Part shown: positions 48,211 to 61,100 of the stretch, one piece after another
Position numbering within the stretch: the first letter of the stretch is position 1
How the letters are laid out: every line of letters begins with the position of its first letter
Source of the DNA: Begonia masoniana
Lineage: Eukaryota > Streptophyta > Magnoliopsida > Cucurbitales > Begoniaceae
Length of the DNA stretch: 64,000 nt
Reading direction: 5' to 3'
Assembly (NCBI GenBank): GCA_022432975.1
Contig: CM039504.1
Span: forward strand, 645,274-709,273
The notes under the pieces: model-generated
Told to the model about the DNA's origin: nothing
Database searches by the model: none
Seen by the model: only the letters and a program-made list of their open reading frames with translations
Made by a program: the position numbers and the translations under genes

Positions 48211-48739
48211 ATGCAAGCGACTAAGATTTACCGTAGTCTTCTCAGAGCAGTGAAGAAACACATCGGGAAGGACGAAAACACAAAGCATTTTAGAGACTAT
48301 GTGATGCAGGAGTTTCAGAAAAACAAAGACCTTTCAGACCCTTCTTCAATTCAACAGAAGCTTAAGCTTGCAAGTGACTACACTTTCCTACTCAACAGTG
48401 TGCATCATCAAAAGGCAATACTCTTTCTTATTCATTGCCAATTTCTTCTTTCTGACAGCTGAAAGACGATTTGTATGCGTTACCACTGTTTTGCTTTGGA
48501 ATATTTTAATGAAGGCTTTGCAAGAAACTATCGTGTAGCCCCTTTTTAGAATTCTGAAGACGAAAACTAAATTGCTGCGAAAAGCAAGTCATAATTATAT
48601 GCATCTTTATTCAATGGTTGTGCAGGACTTGTTGCTGTCTTACAACATTGCAGTCGATAGATCAGATGAAGTGAAAAGAACACTAGTAAAGTCTGCTTCC
48701 AGTGTGGGACTACAGCTACCTGAGGCTTATCAGCCATGA
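48211..48739 (+). CDS. LYR-family small mitochondrial protein
   Basis: Two coding exons, 48211-48414 and 48626-48739; 105 residues. Starts MQATKIYRSLLRAVKKHIGK (LYR-type motif as I-Y-R, followed by basic residues), then FRDYVMQEFQKNKDLSDPSS and ends ASSVGLQLPEAYQP. LYR proteins bind the acyl carrier protein and help assemble respiratory complexes or iron-sulfur proteins. The first coding exon begins in the exon that follows an intron (acceptor near 48170). The intron between the coding exons has a GC donor (AAG/GCAATA); the alternative reading runs into a stop soon after. Confidence 0.8.
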
Positions 48740-48759
48740 AAGCTTGTACATTTTATACT

Positions 48760-49500
48760 ATGTATGCTAATCATGAATTAACTTATGCATTGACATAGTT
48801 TTTATTGGCTTTCTGTTTCAAGAAGACTAATTACACTTAAGTTGTCAGAAATGCATGGTTTTTATTTTTTCCAAGAAAACTATGGTTGTTTTACAGGCTT
48901 CATTCCGTTGATCTTTGCTTTTCTTTACATATATAATCTAGACTAGATTATGGAGGTTCATGTCATAGAAATATGGTGGAAGAACCCTGGAGTGGTAGCA
49001 GCCAAAGAGTACTTACTATCAACTTCCCTTGGGCATTTACATCGATGCATTTTTGTTATATGAATTTATGTGTATCTCTCTGTTTGTATGCTGTTTGTGA
49101 CTCATGTGATTGATCCCTTACGCATAATAGCATCAATCCTTAATTACCGCTGGAAAAAAATAAAAGAAATCCATCAGATTATTATTTTAAGTCGATTTCG
49201 TTTTTGATTTTTAGAATTGATTTTGTTTGGTAGAACTTTTGAGTGCATGGGTCTTGGCAAGGTTTACTCTCAGCTGTGCTGGGTCTGTTAAATCTTTGAT
49301 AAAAAAAGGCCTGAAAAAAGTGAAAGCTGAACATCTGTCAAGTACCCAAAGTAGGTGTCATGCTAAGAAGCTTAACAGGCCCACGTCTTGAAAGATTTAG
49401 GCTTTTGTCGTCAATTTTGCTCCAAAATCTTAACCATTCTCTCTTGTTTTCCCCCAACCTCATCTTCAAATATCCCTCTGCTAAGTTTCCCAGAAAAATC
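48760..49500. other. Intergenic DNA between LYR and RCI2 genes
   Basis: 3' UTR of the LYR gene, an AT-rich spacer and the promoter/leader of the RCI2 gene. No other gene seen. Confidence 0.45.
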
Positions 49501-49519
49501 TTCAAATTTAGCAGTGAAA

Positions 49520-49808
49520 ATGGGTTCAGAAACTTTTGTAGAAGTTCTTCTGGCAATTCTCCTACCACCTGTTGGAGTCTTTCTTCGATACGGGATTGGG
49601 GTAATTGAGACCATACATACCCATGCCATTGATATTCATCATCTGTTTGAGTTTGATGTAAAACAGTTCATTTGGACCGGAATTAATTAATTTTTTTTTG
49701 CTTTGGTTTTGATTGCAAATGCAGATGGAGTTCTGGATTGACTTGGTGTTGACCATATTGGGATATCTTCCTGGAATTATATATGCACTCTATGTACTGG
49801 TTGGGTAG
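49520..49808 (+). CDS. RCI2/PMP3-family small membrane peptide
   Basis: Two exons, 49520-49600 and 49725-49808, give a 54-residue peptide, the typical RCI2 length. It has two membrane segments: VEVLLAILLPPVGVFLRYGI and FWIDLVLTILGYLPGIIYAL, with the family motif LLPPVGVF and the exon junction right after RYGIG. These peptides sit in the plasma membrane, are induced by cold and salt, and affect membrane potential and Na+ handling. All expected residues are present. Confidence 0.96.
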
Positions 49809-49829
49809 TCGAGTAGTGAACTTAATTTG

Positions 49830-50370
49830 ATCAATCATTGTCTGTTAGCTTCTATTAATAATAATAATAATCTCTTTTCATGAAATTTCTCTTTCTCTCT
49901 TCAAGACATGATGAGACAAGGACAAAATGAATAAAGGGTCGAGATTATTTCAAAATCTAAGTTTGATAACCAACGAACAAAATTGATTTTGCTTTAAGCT
50001 TCTAATATTCACTTCACTCACTTTATAATTGATATTCTAATTTCACAGATATATATATTTACTATTGTAATTTTATTTATATAAAATAAAATTAAATAAT
50101 TAAATAAATATTTTTGCTTATTTTCCTGATAATAACTAATAGAAAATGTTATATTTATCTTTTTTTAATTTTATCTTAATGTGATATTTATTAATTTGTA
50201 TTTATCACATTAATTATATTTTTTGAGTAAAAAATATTAGAATTAACAAATAAAAATACAGGCTTCCGATTCCAATTTCCACATCATACCCCGAGGAGGA
50301 CACAACTGTAAATAAATCCTCAGGGCAGCACTATTTTTGTCATTACCCATGACCTGAACGGCTGAACGTC
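49830..50370. other. AT-rich spacer before the uS12 gene
   Basis: RCI2 3' flank followed by A/T-rich DNA without coding potential. Confidence 0.45.
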
Positions 50371-50377
50371 TGAGAGC

Positions 50378-50384
50378 TATATAA
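50378..50384 (+). promoter_or_regulatory. TATA box of uS12 gene
   Basis: TATATAA lies 115-120 bases upstream of the start codon and about 25 bases before the telo-box, compatible with a transcription start near 50410. Confidence 0.55.
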
Positions 50385-50406
50385 TACGGTTAAACAGAAC
50401 CAAAGC

Positions 50407-50414
50407 TAGGGTTT
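50407..50414 (+). promoter_or_regulatory. Telo-box of uS12 gene
   Basis: TAGGGTTT, the reverse of AAACCCTA, is close to the expected transcription start. Telo-boxes are a standard element of plant ribosomal-protein promoters, which fits the downstream gene. Confidence 0.65.
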
Positions 50415-50498
50415 TTGTACCGCTGCCGATACTCCCCTTCATCTGTTGGGTGCTTCGGATTCCAACTTGCAGCCGCGGAGCATTTTCTCTCAGCCACA

Positions 50499-52259
<1,761 letters not shown>

Positions 52260-52289
52260 ATTTAAATTTTAATTTTGTCCCACCCGTAT

Positions 52290-52900
52290 TTTTGTTTGCA
52301 TGTAGTGCTTATTTATCAGGAGTATTGTCCTTCCGGATTTCTGAAGTCTGCCTACTATTCAAAGAACATGTAATTTTGAATTTGGCTGTTATTTGCTTAT
52401 TATGCACTTCCAGAAAAAGTACTTGTTCTTTGGTATCACATTGGTGGAACTGTGGAAGGACTTGTTTTTGCTTGATTTATATATGTTACACTAGTTTATT
52501 ATGGGCTAGTTTTGTAACGACTTTAGAGTTGAGCTGATTAAGTTGTGTGATCCCAGCTAGAATTGAATGTCCTCGTCAAATGCAACTGGTCTATATATTT
52601 GCTCGTTCCATCAATTTGGCCGTAGTCTCATTTTCGAGAGGCCCAAAATATTTTACTGCCCCGTGTTATCGTGTTTCAATCAAGTTATATTGGCTAAACA
52701 GGCACGTCAGTTTAGAAATTTAGTTTGCAGCTCCTCCCACTCGAAGGTAGTCATTTTTTTGTGTTCTTAATGTCAAAATGATCAAAACTAAAATCTACTA
52801 CAATCTTAAAAATTTATTGTCCATCTTGTTGCATATTTTTGTCTCAGTAGAAAAAAAGTCAACGGGAGATGGCTAATTAGCTACCAGTCTCTCAGCCACT
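52290..52900. other. Convergent 3' flanks of uS12 and the KSLAWD-repeat gene
   Basis: No coding exon seen; likely 3' UTRs and a short spacer. Confidence 0.45.
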
Positions 52901-52905
52901 TTTAT

Positions 52906-55854
52906 CTAATAGCTGAGGTCAAGAACCCTGACATATCTCACCAAATTTTCCACCGAGTCTTCAAAATTACGCATGTTTTCTTTATTTCCATCTCTAACTG
53001 TTTGGGGATTATTGTGCTCTTTGCTTTCTCTCTTAATTTTCCTGCTAATAATCTCTCCATGCCCTCCTGCCTTGGCGCTTGAAGCCGACTGTTGCCCCAT
53101 GTCGCGAGAATTGCCACACTTAACTTTCCTCTGAACCGAATAATCTTTCTTACCCTCCTTATTCGAGAGAGTTTTCTCCTCTTTTAAAATTCTGTCCGAG
53201 AAACTGAAGGATTCAGATGTGTCTGGGTCAGCTTTTTGTAAAGTATAACTCTCTCTCTCCACCATAGCTGGACTTTTCTCTCCACCCTTTTGGCGTTGAA
53301 GCTTCATAGGTTGATGATGGCTAGGATCCAAGTGAGAACAAATCTCAGATTCTCCCTCTATCGTCGAAAATTGCAAGTTTTCCTATTGATGAAGAGATTT
53401 TACATGATCAGTTCATTGTACTATAGTATAAAGACATTTTAAATTTCACTCATTTTGTTATTTATTTTGCAACAACCTACAGAATAAGGATATGAGAATA
53501 AAATTCACATATTTTTCTTGTACCAAATTAACATCGTGAACCTCACTAAAGACCAATATGGGGAGTAAAGACACTAACCGTATCGAAATAACCAATTGAA
53601 GGTGATGGCATCCGCAGACAAGAAGGACTGTTTTGTTTCGATAAATGCAATGGAGAATCGTGCTTGGTCATACATTTTTTACCATGTTGAGTCCGTAAAT
53701 TTCCATGTCCAGCAAATGTTCCTCTATCAGGGCGACTATCCAAATCTAACTCCATCAGAACCTTTCCACATTGCTTGGCAAGAATTGTCTTATGGCTGCC
53801 ATAACTTTTGGTTGCTGAAGCTGAAGATTGTGAGGTCCATTTACCCAAAGAGCTGGCAGGGGATAAAGAAGATGAAGAGTTTGGAGTGGATAATAAAGGA
53901 GGTTCACAAGAATTTTCAACCTCCATTTTCTTTGCTCTTGTGTTTCTCAACGGAGTTCCGAAAGTAACTCTAGCTGCATCTCTAGTTTTAATTTTGTTTG
54001 AACTTTTTCCGGATGTAACTGATGGACTTTTGGATGGCATGCATCGCGGTGACCACAAAGTAGATTCGTGCACATCCACGAGACTAGCCGACAAGCATCC
54101 TTTTAGCAATGGCATGGAGCTGAAGATTGGATTGTAAGGATCCCTAAAACAAGGTTTCTTCGATCCGTTCAAGTGCTGAGCTGAATACACATTTTAAGTG
54201 CCACTTCAGGACCAATTCAATCTAATTAACAAACATATGTCATTTGTTGAAAGATTTAGGTTTCTACCAGATGCTGCTTTTCGAGTTTTGTTGTTGCTTC
54301 TAATGTCGTGGCCACCAGGAGGTCTTTTAGTTGGAGGTGTCGAAATGTTTTTAGCCCGCTCTGCCCTTGGTGGTTTAAGAGTTGATGGTGTGTAATGTTC
54401 TCCAATTCCAGTAGCATGCCTCAACTGATTAATAATTGGTCGTCAGTTAACATTGGAAAGAAAAGGAACATAAAAGGATTCGAAAATTGGAGTAGATCTA
54501 TATTTTTGGACCTGCTAGTAAACGATCTGTTCCTTTTTAGGAAAATCCACTGCAGTAGTTAGTATGTTAAAAGATTTTTATAGTTCATTCATCTATTACC
54601 TTGTTCAAACCTCTAATCTCTGATAGGCAAAGATAACAGACTCTTGAATTTTTTTTAAATATTATATTTTACGTATTTATATATAAATGTTTAATTTGTT
54701 CGGGTCAATTTTATTATAAATTATGACAATTCCTATCACATATATTGCTCTGTCTGGAGTAAATTAAAATATGCATTGAATTCGAAAATATAATAATCAG
54801 GATCCATGCCTTTGTTGGTTGTGGAAAATGAGACTCCCTTGATGATGCATAGGTGGTAGTGTTTTGCCTTCTAGAAGATGGGACTGCTTTTGCCTGACCA
54901 TTCAAATATAATAATATATGTTTCAAAGAGTGAGAAGAGCTAACATAGAGAATAGTAGTGAAAGGAAAAGAAAAAATACCTTCGTCTTAGATCGAACGTC
55001 CATATTATTCAAAGCTGAAAGCAAGCAGAAGCAAATGTAAGTGCTTAAATCGGACATCGATATAAGGATGTTCCTTTGAGTTCTTATTTCAATACCTGCT
55101 CCTCTTCCCAACTTCAAGCTCGAAGTACAGATTTTTGACGAGCTACTTCTTTTTGGCACTGACCTTCTTATATCTTCGAAAAGATCCATCTCTAATCTGG
55201 TTAAAGAGGATCCTTCGCTTCCTGTTGTAAGACTAGATTCTGTAGACCTCCATAGTTTTTCGTTAATCCCAGGAGGAAGTTGTTTTTCATGCTTCTTGAA
55301 TCCTCTGTTAACTATAGATAGCTCCTCTGGGTTCAAAACTCCTAAAATAGAGAGAAGAAACGGAGAAGAACAATACCTTAAGAAGGGAGTTAATGCTGTA
55401 TAAATTGACTTTCAGTGAAAAAAATCACCTTCTTCGGAAAAAAATGCATCGTCCCAAGCTAAGCTTTTGCGATAACTAAAATTTCCACTTTCTCTCCATT
55501 TTTCTGGTTCTAAGTTCTGAGCAGACAACAAATTCTCTTCTTCTTTCCCAAATATTCTAAATGAATTACTACATTTCTTTGAATTCAAAGTCTGAAACAA
55601 TTCCTCTGGTTCCAGGAATCCTGTCCAAGATCGAATGTGAACTTTGATTTTTTGTTGAGAACTTACAGAGATATACTCTCAATTTCATGTTATAAAACCA
55701 GCAAATAAGCCATACCTGGACTGGTAAAAAAAGCACTATCCCAAGCCAAACTCTTTCGCGCATTACACGTTGTCCTCGTTTCAGTGACGTCCTGCTTCAT
55801 TTGCTCGGGTATGCCGCAAACATGAGTGAAATTCTGAAGACTGGAAGTCTCCAT
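52906..55854 (-). CDS. Basic Ser-rich plant protein with KSLAWD..FF motifs, function unknown
   Basis: Exons: 55716-55854 (start uncertain), 55429-55620, 55096-55341, 54980-55014, 54810-54893, 54268-54424, 53579-54180 and 52906-53382; about 643 residues if METSSLQNF is the start, possibly more upstream. The N-terminal part has two repeats, KSLAWDSAFFTSPGFLEPEE and KSLAWDDAFFSEEGVLNPEE, each split by an intron after the Gly codon. The rest is disordered, rich in Ser, Pro, Lys and Arg (TPPTKRPPGGHDIRSNNKTR; RDAARVTFGTPLRNTRAKKM). That composition suits a microtubule- or DNA-associated protein; a relation to plus-end-tracking proteins such as GPT1 is only a recollection. The intron after exon 5 seems to use a GC donor (AAG/GCATGG). 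Exon 2 and 3 borders may be off by one. Confidence 0.75.
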
Positions 55855-55989
55855 CGGACTAAATTGTTGAAGCTTATCTCTAATTCTTGAATTTCTGTCA
55901 GTCGAATTCAAATAGTCGGTCTGGTTTACCGGAGAAGAGATATTGAAACGGAACACGAGGAACTTGAAAGTATTTACCAGAGGCAACAA

Positions 55990-56560
55990 TTATCAAATGA
56001 AAGAACTAGGACATGAATGCGACAACCATAAACATTTTGCAGATCAAAGTAAAATGGATAATCGATCGCCAGAGCAAGAACAAAGAAAAGCCAAGGAGAT
56101 GAACAATAGCACACAGATCACCAGAAAACTGCAATATCATAAAACTTGACCGCGGACTTTTCTTTTTTACACGCTTATGCGTCGCTCATTCTGACAAAGA
56201 TCATAGTCAAGAGAGAAGTCGAGAAGTAAACAGTTTTCAAGAATTCTCACAACATGCGTAACAGAGTGAAAAATCAAGCAGGTCCTTCCCGTCATTCCTC
56301 AATGGGCGATAAAAGAAAGTACAGTGAAGAAAACGGGAGATCCAGGCAATTCATGCATTAACGCAATTGCAAATTGAACACAGCAGAGAATGAAACAACG
56401 TAAACTCTTACTATTTCGACGATTTCATGTCTTCGCGATGCTAAGAATCGTAGCGTAGGAAGAAGAAAGACGAGAAAAAAGAAACACCTGAGTGCTAGGA
56501 TCGACTGGAGCTTTTAATAAAGAAGTTTGAAATATGAAGGAAATCAAAGCGCGAAAAGGA
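55990..56560 (-). other. Presumed 5' leader/intron of the KSLAWD gene and promoter
   Basis: A further upstream exon is possible because the frame stays open from 55854 to about 55989, but no convincing start exon with a matching donor was found. The region around 56400-56560 has leader-like composition. Confidence 0.35.
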
Positions 56561-56639
56561 GGCATTTAATCCCCGGAGATTTTGTTTTCGAAAAAGTGAA
56601 ACGCTCGTCACTCTGTGGTTGTACATTCCATGCGAGTGC

Positions 56640-57800
56640 GCACCGGAGAAGGAAGATGAGTAAGTTTTCCTTAATAAATAATAAATAATTAATTAATTAT
56701 ATCAATAATTATTTAACACAGTAAAATAAAAAAATAAATATAGATTTTCTCATTCTCTCCCCTCTTAAATATCTTTCGTTTTGAATCCTCTCAAATTTTA
56801 CACTGCAATAATTATCATAAATAATAATTAACTAATTATTTACATCAATGACTAAATAGCTTCATAAAATATTAAATAATTACATATTTACCAATTTAAT
56901 TGTGTTTAGATTTCTATGTTACTCAATAAATGTATAATTAAATAATTTTTGAAGAAATAACATTAATATTATCGCTTTAAATTGTACGTCTCCTCAGCAC
57001 AATTTGTCATAAAAAATTTTCAGAAAATTCCCAACTGAAATTTTTTTTAAATTTCTTGATGACTCAAACTTCTATCTTATTTGCTCAAAGGCTTCGGCTT
57101 TACATAGGAGTGGGCAAAACTACACCAAAACCACAATTTTAACCAAACTGTACAGTTCGATCCCGGTTTAGTTCCGAAACCCACCGTTGGGTAGTGGAAC
57201 CGAACGGCGCCCTCCCGGAGCTTTACATTCTCAAAAATTGCAAAAAAGATATTCTCAACCTCAATTTAGAAGTGAATGCTGACTTTTATGGCAAATTGCA
57301 GAAGCCTTGAGGAAGGATTATCTATATTTCTTTCAACTCATGTGTGGGGAGGTGGGTTTGCCTATTCAACTGCCCACCTGCACTAATAGACCAAGCACGC
57401 AAACTAATATCATAAACATTGAAAAGTGTACATGAACAATTCCTTGGAGGATATGCGGCCTCTAAACAATAAAAACTTAATGTTTTACAGCTAAAACAGG
57501 GGAGAATGTGTGGTACCACCAATATTTTTGATATTTCAAATGGATCATGGTTTATTACCCTATGCATTTCCCGGAAATGATTGAACTAAAAAATGTTCTT
57601 CCACTAATTCCACCGTTCATTACAAAGGAGAGCAGATTAATATTTCTATACAAAGAAAAGAGAGTTTTAGTAGATTAAAAAAAAAAAAAAAAACAAAGGA
57701 AGAAGAAATCTCTAGTGCCCTTAATCTTAGAACTCTACGTCAAAAACAACTAACAACATCTAAACAAAGTTAAACAACAGTCTGGTCCAATTACCTTCTA
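56640..57800. other. Intergenic DNA with a possible hAT-like remnant
   Basis: AT-rich from 56650 to 57060. At about 57104-57230, AGGAGTGGGCAAAACTACAC with GGTTTAGTTCCGAAACC and GGAACCGAACGG resembles the ends of plant hAT-type small elements; the opposite end was not found. The rest has no recognisable gene; a 17-base A run is at about 57677. Confidence 0.35.
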
Positions 57801-57807
57801 CAAGAGC

Positions 57808-57870
57808 CTATTCTGCGATCTTCCGCAACAAAGCACCAAGGATGCTTTTCTCCAGCGTTTTAAGCACGGT
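57808..57870 (-). other. Possible terminal exon downstream of the PWWP gene
   Basis: After a good acceptor (CTTTTCAG) 63 bases read TVLKTLEKSILGALLRKIAE and stop; a helix-like peptide. It would be a phase-0 exon, but the nearest donor at the PWWP gene end (GAAAT/GTAGCA at about 58160) is phase 2. It may be a 3' UTR exon, part of a splice variant, or chance. Confidence 0.3.
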
Positions 57871-58157
57871 CTGAAAAGTACATTTAATAACATGTTAGCC
57901 AATTCAACCCCACAGAAAGTTCTAGTGCAGTGAAACTGAAGGCAATGCAAAAATATACTAATTGTTCAATATGATTTCTAACTTCCCTAATCTGGAATCA
58001 GTTCTGAGGTTTAATCAATTACTTGTACTAAAGCAGATTCTAAGCATGTGTTAGGAGACCCAATTTTTGGTTTTATGCTAAGGTTGTAACTTTTAAAGCG
58101 GGCAGATGCCTATATATACCTTATAAATGCAATGAATTTAAAATTTGAAAGACTTTG

Positions 58158-61100
58158 CTACATTTCCTGGATCTGCATAGTAGGATCAGGATGTGTCTCC
58201 CGGTCTGGAGTTGGGGAAATATCAGACTCAATTTCCTGCTCTGGGGATTTCTCAGCCTCAGTTTGCATCTCATCCTTCTCGATAATCTCAAGCTTGGCAT
58301 CATAATCTACTTGATACCCACCACCTTGTTTTATTTCAAGATCATGTATATCCTGCTCCTGAATTTTTTCATGGTCAGAATGCAAATCAAGATCTTGGGT
58401 TGTGACATGATTGGTCTCTGTGTCGTGCTTCTTCATAGTGGTATTGACAATATGTTCATCCATCTCAAGAGTTGTGGCATGCAAAGGTTCTGTCTCTTGC
58501 TTTTCAACGGAAGTAAGACCAAAATAACTTTTTAGATCTTGGGAATTGGCAAGATCAGTTATTGCATCTTTGTTCTCAATTCTAAAAAGGTCAGGTTCAA
58601 TATCCCCATCCTGAATTGTGATAAGACCATGTTTCAATTCTTGCACCTCAATTGTAACCTCAGGTTTCATGTCGTGAACTCCAGTTGGGGTGATATCAGA
58701 TTTCTCCACGTCTTCAACTGTGTTCAGATCAGAATTTGTGTCCTGGTCTTCACTTTCCCTAAAATCACATTCCATGTCCTTGTCTGTCGCCGATGTCAGA
58801 TTAGGGTTCACATCCAGGTCTTCAGTTGTGGTGAGGTCAGGGTTTCTGACCTGGTCATCAATGGTGGCAAGGCTGGGGATCATCTTCTCATCCTCCGAAT
58901 GGGTGGGTACAGGGTTCATGTCCTGGTTCTCAGTGGCATAACCAGGGTTCATGTTTTTCTCATCCTCCGAATGGGTGGGTACAGGGTTCATGTCCTGGTT
59001 CTCAGTGGCATAACCAGGGTTCATGTTTTGTTCATCAGTTGTGCTATGTTCCGGAATCATCTCCTCATCCTTGAATATGGTGGGGTCAGGATTCATGCTC
59101 TGGCCCTCTGTAGTGGTTAGGTCATGGTTCATGCACTGGTCCTCGGTCATAATACTTTCATGGTTTAAGCCATCGTTCTCATTCGGGGAGAATTCATGTT
59201 CGGTGTATTCGTTGCCAGGTGTACTGCAATCCTGTTCCATATTTCTGTCAGACATTATCAAATGATTAGTTTGGCTTTTCAAATCATGAGATATGGCATG
59301 CTGGGGAGTAGAAAGATCAGGCTTCATCTCCCTCTGCTGGAAACCAGAAAGCTCAGGTTGCTTCTCTTCGCAATGAACGAGGGAGATATTAGATTGCATA
59401 TCCTCAAGTTGTGCAGTGAAAAGTATAGGTTCCATCTCCGGATATTGAATCGAGGAGAGATCAAGTTGCATCTCATGGTCATCCAGTGAAGCCAAATCAA
59501 GCTGCATTTCATGGTCCTGGATTGAAGTTAGGTCAAGCTGCATTTCATGGTATTGAGACGAGGAAAAATCAAGATGAATTCCATGATCGTGGGCAGGGGC
59601 GATGGGAGGTGTTTTAAACATTAGAGTTGGAGTATAGTTGAGCTGGTAATTAACAAGCCTTTGTCCAAAAATATTGAACTTTCCAGCGCTGCTGTAAGCT
59701 ACTTCTGCATCAGAGCGATTCTTAAAAATCACTCTAGCACGGCCACCTTCTCTATCAACTTCTGTTTCAGACTCTCTTAAAGGTCCAAAACGCCTAAACA
59801 TTTTAATAAGACTCATCTCTGAAGGAACAGAATCCACCTCAGAGAAGTTCATCACAAGTTCTCCAGGAGATCGTCCATCTGCAGAAGCAGTAATTTTACT
59901 GCAGCTAAATCGTGATTGCCAACTGCATATCGTTTCCTCGAGTGAGGTCTCCGACCCTCTCGAGGGGGATTTTTTCAGATTCAACAAGCATAAGTTGGGT
60001 ATCTCTTTTTCTATTTTTGCGCAATGGCTGCCCTTCAGTACCATTCTCAATGACCCTGTCCGTCCAATAAGTGTCGCTCATATCTTCAAATTCAAAAATT
60101 TCAGGTGATAAATTATGATACGACTTTTTCCTCTTTCCACCTACTTTATCCGGTGTCAAATTCTCAATTCCATTCTGACAGCCCAAACTTAATGAATCCC
60201 TAAATTCAGAGAAAAAGCTGACAACTATACTTGAGAAACTACATCCTTTCAAGGGATCTTGTGCTGCTAGTTGAAGTTGTGACAGCAATTCATCCAATGA
60301 CGAGATCTCAGCCGATATTGGAGTAAGTGCCTTCCCTCTTTGATCATCCTCAAAACCTTGCAAGGTGTGATCAAATCCATCCCCAACAGGTTCATCAATA
60401 CTTCCATCTCCCTTCTGAAACTTCTCAGTATTAACTTTGACAAAAGTATTCCCAGTCATCTGACTTGCAGCTCTACGAATGCAATCACCGATTTTAAAAG
60501 ATTGTTTAGGATATATTACTTTAGAAACTTTACCAGAAGGCAGTCTTCCTTCGGCTGTTGAATCATCAGTGTAGTAATCGATAGCCTTTCGTTTCTTACC
60601 AAGGGATGATGAAACCATCACATTAGTACTCTTCCTATCAGTCATGCTGTCACCGATTCGAGAATCCAGTGTTTCACCCATCAATTCAGAAAGGCTTCTC
60701 TCTTTTTTGTTAGCACATAAAATTTCATGGAAGTTATCATGACCAATATTTAAACAACCATTCTGACCTTTCAATATCTCATGGCTAGACGACTGTTGTT
60801 CAGCATCATCAACAGCACGAGAGGAGTTCTGAATAAACTCACTTGCGGGCACTTCATTTTCTAAAGGGTCTTCCTCATTTTCCACCAGGTCTCCACATAA
60901 CTGGAACTTAGGCAAGCTGCCACAACCCCTTAAATTATTGAAGGCTGCCAACTGAGTCATTGCAATCACAAGTTCCAATCGGTCACTTCCTCCTGTTGGA
61001 AACTTGGCTAACTCTTTCAAATAGTTTATTAATTTATCAGCTTCAAAAGTCACAGTACTTGTACATATCTTTGCTCTATCCCTTCTACTTGATTCTTCTC

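Noticed and set aside
58539..59120. 193-codon plus-strand open frame opposite the PWWP repeat array
   Set aside because: It is a shadow of the repetitive coding strand; its apparent repeats mirror the 36-bp units.
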